Assembly: GCA_029261035.1 (NCBI GenBank)
Contig: JAJDCD010000008.1
Coordinates: forward strand, 401,967 to 465,966
Direction: 5' to 3'
Length of the DNA: 64,000 nt
DNA from: Candidatus Omnitrophota bacterium
GTDB taxonomy: Bacteria > Omnitrophota > Omnitrophia > Omnitrophales > JACROU01
Part shown: positions 17,228 through 24,927 of the stretch, piece by piece
Layout of the letters: each line of letters starts with the position of its first letter
How positions within the stretch are numbered: position 1 is the stretch's first letter
Notes under the pieces: model-generated
The model's database searches: none
Seen by the model: only the letters and a program-made list of their open reading frames with translations
Told to the model about the DNA's origin: nothing
Program-made: the position numbers and the translations under genes

Positions 17228-18114
17228 CCTTCTCGATCTCCCAATTGCTGCAAAAGATCCCACGCTTCAAGGTAGGTCTTGTCAACGATCTCCCTGATGT
17301 CCTCATCGGACATATTGGATAGTTTTTCAAAATCACTCGTAAAAGAGTCACGCACAGTTCTTTGGATATAATCCCTAAACTGCCTATCGAATCCATCGAT
17401 ATCATCTAGTCCTTCGGAAAACCGGAATCCGTTTATACCGATTTCTTGATATAATCGTGACTCAATCGTATGCCCAAGAAAGCTAAGGAAAATCTCCTGG
17501 GTTGCTTCATGTGATAATGCATCAAAATCATCAATGCCAAACTGATCCAACTCGGCAATCGTTTCCAGCCATGCGTCTCGTGCGATAGCTTCGTCGACTG
17601 ATCCACCATCACGACAAATAACCTCGGTAAAACCAATGAATACGTCTTGGATTTTTCGACCTGATAACTTTTGAAGGTTAAGACGTTGTAATGTCGCCTG
17701 TATGCCATCGCGTTGAATGCCTCGGAACACACCAAGTGCGTTACTCGCCGCTGAACGTGATGCACCCATGCGTCGTACTGCATTCCGGCTGCCGCCTGTC
17801 CCAGAACGAACATAATCACGTACAGCTCTTCTAAGTGATCGCACATTACTGCCGCCAGAACCAACGAACCGTGAAAAATTAGTCCGCGCACCTCTAAAAC
17901 GTTCTGCCTGGGGAGGAGGTATTGCGGGAAACTCTTTTCCATTATCTTCAGAGTCTGGTTGCGCGGCGGGGTTACCATTGCCTCCAATGTCATCTTGCTG
18001 CTGCATCACAAGGGCGTCACTACACGGCAACAAACCAAGAGGTTCATTCTCTAGCCATGTTGGTACGAGAGGCGTCCCTGAACTAGAACCTGATGAAGTT
18101 CCTGATGTACCCAT
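17224..18114 (-). CDS. qatB: QatB, Qat system subunit
   Basis: 296 residues. The flexible Gly/Ser/Thr N-terminus (MGTSGTSSGSSSGTPLVPTW) followed by an Arg/Ser/Gly-rich stretch (FRGARTNFSRFVGSGGS) and a helical C-terminal half is characteristic of QatB. No catalytic motif is visible. The second residue is Gly, so Met removal would expose an N-terminal glycine, notable given the QueC-like partner. Three bases separate it from qatA; its TGA overlaps the qatC ATG. Confidence 0.9.
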   Translation of the reverse strand: MGTSGTSSGSSSGTPLVPTWLENEPLGLLPCSDALVMQQQDDIGGNGNPAAQPDSEDNGKEFPAIPPPQAERFRGARTNFSRFVGSGGSNVRSLRRAVRDYVRSGTGGSRNAVRRMGASRSAASNALGVFRGIQRDGIQATLQRLNLQKLSGRKIQDVFIGFTEVICRDGGSVDEAIARDAWLETIAELDQFGIDDFDALSHEATQEIFLSFLGHTIESRLYQEIGINGFRFSEGLDDIDGFDRQFRDYIQRTVRDSFTSDFEKLSNMSDEDIREIVDKTYLEAWDLLQQLGDREG

Positions 18115-18117
18115 ATA

Positions 18118-20055
18118 TTAATAAGCCCCTTGATCCAGTGCTTTAAGCGCTGCTGGTGCACCTTGTTTTAACAAGGAGTTATCCTCTTGAGTTTCCCATC
18201 CTCGTATCACCGACTTCAATTCATCACGAGCCTTCGACTCCGTAATAGCCTCGTTCCAACCTTTCAATATCCAAAGCCCTACTTTTTTAGGATCAAGGCT
18301 GCCCAATAATTTCACAACTTCGCTTTGAAATTGATGGTGATGTTTAGCCACTATGGTGAGACCGTTTATACCGGGCGGTGGGTTGTTAAGACTACTCACA
18401 CTAAGAACTCGCTCTCGCAATACACTAAAAATGGTATTCGCATCACCTTCAATCAATGCTTTAACCTCCGATTCCGCCGTTCTAACTTCTAACTGCGACC
18501 CACAAAGTCTTTTAATTAATGCCTCCAAAGCTCCCGACCCGCTCTCTCCACTAAGCATACGCTTGTCGCGCACTACGAATACATATGGTCGCAAATCTTC
18601 ATTTCCGAGCTCGGGCTTAATTTGGAGCCAACGTTTTAGCCAATCACGTTCAAGCCATTTATCAGCACCCGCTTGTTGAATTTCTTTCTCTGATGTCATC
18701 ACTTTCTTATCTCTACTTTTCTTCTTTTCATCCGATTGAGCCCCCTTACCATAACCTTCTAAGTAGACGACATCTCTAGCCTTCCCGCTATCAGAAGTCA
18801 TAGCTTGTGCGGCAACGCGCTCATAAAAATCAGGTTGGAAACGTTCAGCGAGCATAAGCTTAGCTAACACAGGCTGATTAATTAGCCCCTCAAACCCTCT
18901 CGCTTTCGCAATCATTTGACGTACAATCAATGCGTTAAGAAAACGCTTTACCTGCCGCGGGTTTCCTTTCGTGCCCTCCGCAAGCATTGGGGCAATTTGT
19001 TGCGCCAAAACAAATGCTAAATCCAAGCCTTCCTTCTTCGCATTATCCACCTCTTGAACATCAGTTTGCGATAGGCTGGCTCCAAGCCAGGGTTTCTTCA
19101 AGCCCTCTTTCGCTTTCATCAGAAGCCTATTAAAACCATCATGATCTTCCCCAACTAGACTCTGTACCAACAAAAGAGTCACATAAGTGCGAGTTTCCTG
19201 AGCACCAAGCATCGGTATCGTGAACGGAATCTGGACAAGCTTTTCCAAATAATTTCGTGCATATGGTAAAGGCCCAGACGCAACTGGCAAATCTGGAAAA
19301 TGCTGTCGTACTGCATATTCGATCATTGCCTCATCAGCAGCAATAATAAATGCTGTTTTGGGCACAAATAAAAATAACCGAATAGCTTCCAGTGTCTCAA
19401 TTGCTGTTGTGGGAAGGCATCGATCGAGATCATCAATCAACACAACAAGTTGATCAACCTTTGCCTCCTGAAGCAACTCTTGAAAGTCTTTTCGAAACTC
19501 ATGGATGGTATCCGGCAAATTCTCACCATCCTCAGACGGCTTTAGAAAGCCCGCTACTTCTTCGACACGCGCTGGGATCTCACTAGGATTGATACTTGCA
19601 GCATTTTGAGCCAGATCCTTCAGCGTACTGAGAGCAGTTCCAATTTGATCTGGAGAGGGTAAACCCGTGATAATATTAAAAGCCACGCCACTACCACGTT
19701 TGGCGACTTTCAGCCAATTCACGCGCTTAATCAGTTTATTGGCAAACTCTTTAACCTTACCTACCGTTGAACGCTGTCGACACAGCTCAGTAATCGTCGC
19801 TTCAATCAAAACAGTCTTCGCATCATCAAACCCTTCAAATGTCCAACCATTAAACCACAGCACGGCAACGTTTTTATCCGAGGACAAATCCTTCTCAATC
19901 ATTTTGAGAATACTAGATTTGCCAGCTCCCCAATCACCATGGATACCAATCGTCAATGGACGACTACGATTATGTTTTAATGTTTCGATAATCGTTTGCG
20001 AAATAGCCTCACAATTAAGAAAATCAACTTCTGTCTCGTTGTCTGGAATTAGCAT
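18118..20055 (-). CDS. qatA: QatA, KAP-family P-loop ATPase of the Qat system
   Basis: 645 residues. Walker A GIHGDWGAGKSSIL at 37-50; Walker B LVVLIDDLDRCLP near 205-217 with the KAP-type DDLDRC signature; then helices typical of KAP NTPases (KGNPRQVKRFLNALIVRQ near 363). KAP ATPases are often membrane-linked, but no strong transmembrane segment is visible here. It is the first gene of qatABCD and probably the sensor or motor. The ribosome site (GTGAGATCACT) is weak. Confidence 0.94.
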   Translation of the reverse strand: MLIPDNETEVDFLNCEAISQTIIETLKHNRSRPLTIGIHGDWGAGKSSILKMIEKDLSSDKNVAVLWFNGWTFEGFDDAKTVLIEATITELCRQRSTVGKVKEFANKLIKRVNWLKVAKRGSGVAFNIITGLPSPDQIGTALSTLKDLAQNAASINPSEIPARVEEVAGFLKPSEDGENLPDTIHEFRKDFQELLQEAKVDQLVVLIDDLDRCLPTTAIETLEAIRLFLFVPKTAFIIAADEAMIEYAVRQHFPDLPVASGPLPYARNYLEKLVQIPFTIPMLGAQETRTYVTLLLVQSLVGEDHDGFNRLLMKAKEGLKKPWLGASLSQTDVQEVDNAKKEGLDLAFVLAQQIAPMLAEGTKGNPRQVKRFLNALIVRQMIAKARGFEGLINQPVLAKLMLAERFQPDFYERVAAQAMTSDSGKARDVVYLEGYGKGAQSDEKKKSRDKKVMTSEKEIQQAGADKWLERDWLKRWLQIKPELGNEDLRPYVFVVRDKRMLSGESGSGALEALIKRLCGSQLEVRTAESEVKALIEGDANTIFSVLRERVLSVSSLNNPPPGINGLTIVAKHHHQFQSEVVKLLGSLDPKKVGLWILKGWNEAITESKARDELKSVIRGWETQEDNSLLKQGAPAALKALDQGAY

Positions 20056-20114
20056 AGTGATCTCACTGCAAAAATAGTTCGTGTCATTAATTATTAGCCC
20101 AATTTATTTTCCTC

Positions 20115-20143
20115 ATTATATACCACCCTCTAGTGTTCGGAAA
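20115..20143 (-). promoter_or_regulatory. Candidate qat operon promoter
   Basis: On the minus strand a consensus TATAAT (20120-20115) lies about 60 bases before the qatA start, within GGTATATAATGAGG. Seventeen bases further upstream is TTCCGA, a poor -35 match. It is the only good -10 box in the 137-bp gap, so it is the probable qat promoter. Confidence 0.45.
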
Positions 20144-20192
20144 ATGATCATTTAAACAGGTTAGATTTATCGAGGTAAGAATCGTCCATCTT

Positions 20193-20741
20193 TTAGGGGC
20201 TATTTGGCATTTCAAGCTTGTCCAATATTTCACGAAATCTAGCTAGCTGTAACCTCTCATCACCCAGTTTTACAATTTCAAGTAATCGACGGAGATGAAA
20301 ATGTTTGACAATTTGAGGAAAGGGATTTTTTGTGAGAACTTCACGTATCCCCTGAGGAAGATTTAGGATTCGCAGAAGCTTAGCGATATAGGACCAATCC
20401 TCCCCTGTCATCTCAGCTAATTGGCGGATACTTGAAGCACCTGTTGACTCCATCAATCGCTTGAAATATTCAGCTTTTTTTATGGGATTATTCTCAAGGC
20501 GCTTTTGAAAAATTCTGTGTTTTTGAAGATCTTTTTGGGTGGGAATCAAGCCGGTTTTAAGGCTATTTGGTCGGTCCTCAAGAACAAAAACTCTTTTACC
20601 TGACTTGTAAATGCTATAGAATGATTCAAAATAATCAAACGAACGGGAAATCGCTACTTGGGAAATTAGTTCGTCGAGCGTCCGAGTGGGGACCCCATAT
20701 AAAAAAAGCCATCCAAAACGGATGGCTTTTTTTATGCCCAT
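20193..20741 (-). CDS. ParB-like HTH domain protein, start uncertain
   Basis: Open frame of 182 codons. The middle, STGASSIRQLAEMTGEDWSYI followed by KLLRILNLPQGIREVL, is a KorB/ParB-type helix-turn-helix; the end HLRRLLEIVKLGDERLQLARF is the matching downstream helix. No ParB N-terminal nuclease/CTPase motif is visible. The first 20 codons lie inside a perfect 14-bp hairpin that also occurs at 24653-24685 without a gene, so the true start is probably downstream (no convincing ribosome site seen). It may be a fragment of a partition-type or transposon-borne regulator. Its neighbours are the Qat operon and the repeat-flanked modular genes. Confidence 0.6.
   Translation of the reverse strand: MGIKKAIRFGWLFLYGVPTRTLDELISQVAISRSFDYFESFYSIYKSGKRVFVLEDRPNSLKTGLIPTQKDLQKHRIFQKRLENNPIKKAEYFKRLMESTGASSIRQLAEMTGEDWSYIAKLLRILNLPQGIREVLTKNPFPQIVKHFHLRRLLEIVKLGDERLQLARFREILDKLEMPNSP
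20701..20733. terminator. Bidirectional hairpin terminator
   Basis: AAAAAAAGCCATCC and GGATGGCTTTTTTT pair perfectly over 14 bp with loop AAAAC; either strand ends in a T-run. It lies beyond modular gene 1 and overlaps the beginning of the ParB-like open frame. Confidence 0.85.
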
Positions 20742-20761
20742 GGTGAGCGACGGGACTTGAA
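20741..20761 (-). other. tRNA 3'-end-like fragment
   Basis: On the minus strand TTCAAGTCCCG continues to CGCTCACCA. This has the T-loop consensus TTCAANT and a terminal ACCA, but only five bases between the T-stem and ACCA (seven are needed) and no 5' part of a tRNA. The same fragment is at 24693-24713 with one change. It may be a relic attachment site; it is not a functional tRNA. Confidence 0.4.
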
Positions 20762-21026
20762 AAGAGGCCCGACCAGTTTATATAAGATGAAATAAAAATA
20801 GAGCTGACTCAATGTCAGGTCTCTTTTCATTGAATTCCTTAGGAGGGCCGAATGGCCGACCTGGAGTAAGTACTTACGACCAGTAAGTAACGAACGTAAG
20901 GCGCCAAGTCCCTCGACTGAGAAACCTTAGCAATTCCAAACCAATTCAACATTCAACAACTGACCCCCAAAATGCAAACTCAAATGTTGGATTGTGTTCA
21001 TATCGTGTTGATGAACACTTAAGGAA

Positions 21027-24000
21027 TTATGCTGCTCGTGCTATGGCTAAATCCGCTTCATGGGATTGAACTAGGGCTAATAAAGCTTCCCCTACCGCAG
21101 AGAAGAATCCATCTACTTTCCTTAATCCGTATTTCGTCAGGAAGGCTAATGGGTTCTCTGATTGAGTGTAGAGTAAAGCTACTCCTAAAAGCCCATTCTC
21201 TTCGTTTGGATATCTAAACTTATTGTCTCCGACTAATGTGAAGTCTTCTGCTGGATCAATGGTTCGAGATAAATGAAGATTATGTTGGGCTTTACGTATT
21301 CCCTTTGCAGCCTCTCTCGCATTTTGTGGAGTGAAGTGTATGTTTGGTAGATTAAGCAATGGTTGTTTATCATACGAACCTGCATTAGTAACCACCACTT
21401 GTAACTGCTTTGGATTCCTCGCTGCTAGTTTGAAGATTTCATCCAGTTGAGCACGAGAGAAGTTGTCTATGTCACGTCCGATGAAAACATTTATGGATTC
21501 TTTTAGGTTGTCTAGGACAGAAACATTTACAGAACCCAAACTCTTCGCATCGGCTTCATCTTCTGTTCCCAATGATGCCCCACTCACTCTCTCTGGAAAC
21601 ACTTCATTAGGGAATAAACCTTGTTCGTATTCTGTGAAAGCAGGATCAATGTTGGCGTACAAGACGCGAACGGTTCCGTCGTTGCCTACAGTCACAAACT
21701 TTTTTTGATCAGGAGTTATAACAACATCTTGAATTCCTCCACTATGTCCTTCTAGTCGTTGGCGCTCTTCTCCTGTCTGGATATCCCACATCCGTAGAGT
21801 TCCATCTCGATACCCTGTTACAATCTGTTGCCCATCAGGAGTGATGGTTAGAACATCATCAACAAATCCACCATCCTCTTCAATATCACGATGCCCTCTA
21901 AACATCAGAAGCCGTTCCCCTGTATTTATATCCCAAACTCGAACAATTCCATCTTCACTGCTGGTTACAACCTTCTTGCTATCCGGGGTAATCGTAATGA
22001 CCGTTACACTATCTGCTTCTTGCATAGGATTTAGATCAAAACCAGGAATTCGTTGTTGGGTTTCTGTATCCCACACTTCTAAACGTCGGCCTTCATCCAT
22101 AAAATTAAGGCTCGTCAAAGCCATTCGTTTGTTATCAGGGCTTAAAGCAACAAAGGCTGCAGACGGGATTGCTTCTGATTCAATCATATAAAGACTCTCT
22201 TGGGTTTTCCAATCCAAAACTTGCACTCTTGTTACCCATTCTCCTACGAGATCATTAGGAGCTGGTTCACTAATGACAAGATAACGTATAAACAAGCTCC
22301 CATCCCGACTAAAAGGTGTACTTCGATAAAATATCTCATGCGGTGTAGATGGTGATACTGTTAATGATTCAAAAGGTGTCCAAAACAAAGTGTTAATTCC
22401 TTGATTCTGGGATATTAAAACTTTATTTCCATCAGGAGTAAAATAAGCAGCATCAGCATCAGAAGCGGATGCTGTTCTTTTTCCCGTTAACATGTCCCAA
22501 ATAGTAACCCTTTGATCTAACCCTATAGTCACAATTTGACTTCCATCTGGATGAATTGAAACTCTGTCTAGTGGACTTCCATAATTTGCTACTACCCGAC
22601 TCCTTAACCTTTCTCCATCCCAACTGTAAAGACTATCTATCACCCTATTTAAGCTCGGCAAATCCTCTCTTTCGAGAACTGCTTTCACACCACCCGCTCT
22701 TCCCACTGCTGCTAATAATGCCTTTAAATCTTCCTCATCTTCATGCGCTCCATATTGCTTCAGTGCTGCTTTAACTTTGTCTCTATCTGTCCCCAAACTC
22801 TTTGCATCGACTTCATCTTCTTCTGTCACAACTCCACCTTGAGCTGTTGTCTCCCATCCTTCTTTCAACCGATCCAGCTGTGTCAAAACTCGTTCTAGGC
22901 CAATAGCATCAATGCTCTCTAAAACCTCTAAAACCTCTGGGGTGTGTTTGTGGGGAACGTAATATTCTTCTGTTGTACCATTAGTTAATTTAAATACTTT
23001 ATCAAGTTTTCGATAAAACTCCTCTTTTGCATCCTCACTTAGCTCTTCATATTTTCTAAAAACATCATCAATCCTATCTAGCTGCTCTTTTACTCCTTGC
23101 TTAGAATCAATCCCTAAAGAAAGTATTATCGGAACAAAAAGAGATGCTTCTGCTTCTTCAAAAAATCTCATGCTCCAATTTCTTACAAACCTCTGATAGT
23201 CTTCATCATTATTTTCGGCTACCATCTCCAATGTAAGATCTAATTTCTCCCAAAAAGCTATAAAATGCCCTCCCCAATCCTCACCACCACCCCCCTCTAG
23301 AACAAGGTTTTCAATAAAGGCTATAAAAAAATTAAGATTAAAAGTAGAAGGAGCTAACACTCCAAATCTCACAGCCCTAGTTAAAGAAATAAGAGGATCG
23401 TAATGACTACCGCCAACCTGATTTACTCGACTAGCGTAATAAAAAAACATTGTTTCCATCATCTCTCCATCTATCACTCCTGCTTGAACAGCTTTCCCTA
23501 AACTTAGAAGAGGATCGAAATAAATATAAAATTCATGGTTAGCATCAGCATTTACAATACTACGGTCTAATAACTTACCTAACACTGAAGGGTCTGCTTC
23601 TCTATCTCTAACTGCTTCTATTAACCTTCTCAGAGATTCAAAATCTTCATCGCTCCCCCCCGTCGTGAAACCATGCGTAATTTTTAAAAAGCGCTCGACA
23701 TCAAGTAAACTTTTGTCAGCACCACCCTCTTTAACTGCCTGGGCAACAATCACTAAAAAACCAGAGATCTTCTCTAAATATCTACCCTCCTCCCTCCACT
23801 TTACATAACTAGTATTCGTTTCTGATACAGCTTTTAACAACGCAACAACGTCTTCTGTGGTCTGACCCGTCACATCCTTCAATTCCATTAATAATTCAAA
23901 TGCTTCAAAAGCATTTGCTGTTTCACTTAAAATCTGAAGTACTTCTTTCTGGCTAATATTATACGACTCGCTAATAAATTTCCTCATTTCACCTGCCACT

Positions 24001-24374
24001 GCATCCTTAAAGAAATCACCCAATTCTTCATTACGAAGTAATAGAGTTAATGATTGTATTATTTGCGCATTAGTACGGCCTGCCCTTATAAGTTTTTGTA
24101 TATATTCAAAAATCAACGCAGTGTCTTTCCCAGACTTCATTTGTTTTTCCAAATCTACCAAATCCCTGTCTGTCCCCAAACTCTTAGCATCTGCGTAATC
24201 TGGCTGCTCAGCATCCCTACCTTCTAATAATGCTTCTTCGTAAATAGATTGTGGTCTTGCTGCATACAAAGGAGTGGCATATTCAAAGATATTAAAAAGT
24301 GTGAAGAAAATGGACAGTAAAATAGTAGTGTTTTTGTGGAATATAGGTAATCCTGGTTTAGACTGACACTTCAT
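21027..24374 (-). CDS. Secreted modular WD40 protein 1 (A[KQ]SLG family)
   Basis: 1115 residues. Signal peptide (about 15-38, ending TPLYA) followed by ARPQSIYEEA. AKSLG linkers occur at 63-67, about 524 and about 943, plus ASLG near 932. Module order: helical repeat region (about 75-520), a short conserved helical piece (KVKAALKQYGAHED ... LLAAVGRAGGV, about 530-590), a WD40 propeller (about 600-905, blades such as DGIVRVWDINTGERLL and DGTLRMWDIQTGEE), then an unknown C-terminal domain (about 950-1115) ending SHEADLAIARAA. No anchor is visible, so it is periplasmic or secreted. Its signal peptide, conserved piece and C-terminal domain recur in modular protein 2. Function unknown. Confidence 0.82.
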   Translation of the reverse strand: MKCQSKPGLPIFHKNTTILLSIFFTLFNIFEYATPLYAARPQSIYEEALLEGRDAEQPDYADAKSLGTDRDLVDLEKQMKSGKDTALIFEYIQKLIRAGRTNAQIIQSLTLLLRNEELGDFFKDAVAGEMRKFISESYNISQKEVLQILSETANAFEAFELLMELKDVTGQTTEDVVALLKAVSETNTSYVKWREEGRYLEKISGFLVIVAQAVKEGGADKSLLDVERFLKITHGFTTGGSDEDFESLRRLIEAVRDREADPSVLGKLLDRSIVNADANHEFYIYFDPLLSLGKAVQAGVIDGEMMETMFFYYASRVNQVGGSHYDPLISLTRAVRFGVLAPSTFNLNFFIAFIENLVLEGGGGEDWGGHFIAFWEKLDLTLEMVAENNDEDYQRFVRNWSMRFFEEAEASLFVPIILSLGIDSKQGVKEQLDRIDDVFRKYEELSEDAKEEFYRKLDKVFKLTNGTTEEYYVPHKHTPEVLEVLESIDAIGLERVLTQLDRLKEGWETTAQGGVVTEEDEVDAKSLGTDRDKVKAALKQYGAHEDEEDLKALLAAVGRAGGVKAVLEREDLPSLNRVIDSLYSWDGERLRSRVVANYGSPLDRVSIHPDGSQIVTIGLDQRVTIWDMLTGKRTASASDADAAYFTPDGNKVLISQNQGINTLFWTPFESLTVSPSTPHEIFYRSTPFSRDGSLFIRYLVISEPAPNDLVGEWVTRVQVLDWKTQESLYMIESEAIPSAAFVALSPDNKRMALTSLNFMDEGRRLEVWDTETQQRIPGFDLNPMQEADSVTVITITPDSKKVVTSSEDGIVRVWDINTGERLLMFRGHRDIEEDGGFVDDVLTITPDGQQIVTGYRDGTLRMWDIQTGEERQRLEGHSGGIQDVVITPDQKKFVTVGNDGTVRVLYANIDPAFTEYEQGLFPNEVFPERVSGASLGTEDEADAKSLGSVNVSVLDNLKESINVFIGRDIDNFSRAQLDEIFKLAARNPKQLQVVVTNAGSYDKQPLLNLPNIHFTPQNAREAAKGIRKAQHNLHLSRTIDPAEDFTLVGDNKFRYPNEENGLLGVALLYTQSENPLAFLTKYGLRKVDGFFSAVGEALLALVQSHEADLAIARAA

Positions 24375-24651
24375 TTAGACAAAGTCCCCTTTGGGTAAAG
24401 GATACCATATTAAATTATATTGTAGAAATACCCAAAAATTACCCGCCGCGTGAGAGTCTGCCTAGTATACCCACTACCCCCGGGGTACCCCCGAAAGCAA
24501 GTTTGATAAGAATTGTAAGGTCTGAAATAAAAGGGCTTATTAGGTCTATTAGGAGGCTAAAACGGGTATGTTCATAGGGATACTTAAGGAAAATTGTTTT
24601 AAGCTACGTTGAGGAAATAGGTTCTAAGTTCATCTAGACAGTGACCCCATA
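24375..24651 (-). promoter_or_regulatory. Duplicated 5' leader of modular gene 1
   Basis: This 277-base stretch matches 28882-29152 almost throughout by eye. On the minus strand it holds a conserved TATAAT box (near 24415-24422), a GC-rich palindromic block TACCCC/GGGGTA (near 24473-24488), and, just before the ATG, CCTTT-ACCC-AAAGG, a small hairpin whose right arm is the Shine-Dalgarno AAAGGGGA. Such pairing could restrict ribosome access. The far end (TACGTTGAGGAAATAGGTTC ...) also recurs at 31098-31146. Confidence 0.65.
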
Positions 24652-24885
24652 TAAAAAAAGCCATCCAAAACGGATGGCTATTTTTATGCCCATGGTAAGC
24701 GACGGGACTTGAAAAGAACGACGCCAAGTTTATCACGCTGAAATAAATAAGGAGCTGACTCAATGTCAGGTCTTTATTTATTGAAGTCATTACAAGGAGT
24801 GAATGGCCGACCTGGAGTAAGTACTTGCGACCAGCAAGTAACGAACGTAAGGCGCCAAGTCCTCGACTAGAGAAGCTTTAGCACT
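24645..24885. repeat. Structured repeat, copy A, downstream of modular gene 2
   Basis: Second copy of the 250-base repeat seen at 20692-20940, with the same order of hairpins and the tRNA-like string at 24693-24713. The hairpin at 24653-24685 has one change in its T-run (GGCTATTTTT). Together with the leader at 24375-24651 it fills the whole 553-base gap between the two modular genes; no gene is seen there. Confidence 0.8.
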
Positions 24886-24927
24886 CTTAAATTACACCCA
24901 GCAAACTATTAAACTTCTAATTAAAAA

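Larger units (their letters stand above)
20692..20940. repeat. Structured repeat, copy B, downstream of modular gene 1
   Basis: About 250 bases closely matching 24645-24885 by eye and partly 31236-31325. In order on the plus strand: a 14-bp hairpin, a tRNA-3'-end-like string, CTGAC/GTCAG (5-bp arms), GGCC/GGCC, ACTTAC/GTAAGT (6-bp arms), then GGCGCCAAGTCCC. Two copies lie directly 3' of the two modular genes, so they may be 3'-UTR elements or the edges of a duplicated cassette. The ordered short hairpins suggest an RNA or a recombination substrate. Confidence 0.8.

Noticed and set aside
15075-20055. Queuosine biosynthesis operon
   Set aside because: The QueC-like gene is flanked by a KAP ATPase, QatB and TatD genes, not by queD, queE or queF.
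20193-20741. Full-length ParB/Spo0J partition protein
   Set aside because: Only the HTH part is visible; the N-terminal CTPase/nuclease motifs are missing and no parA is nearby.
20741-20761. Functional tRNA gene
   Set aside because: Only the T-loop and a shortened acceptor end are present; no D-arm or anticodon arm lies upstream, and the acceptor is two bases short.
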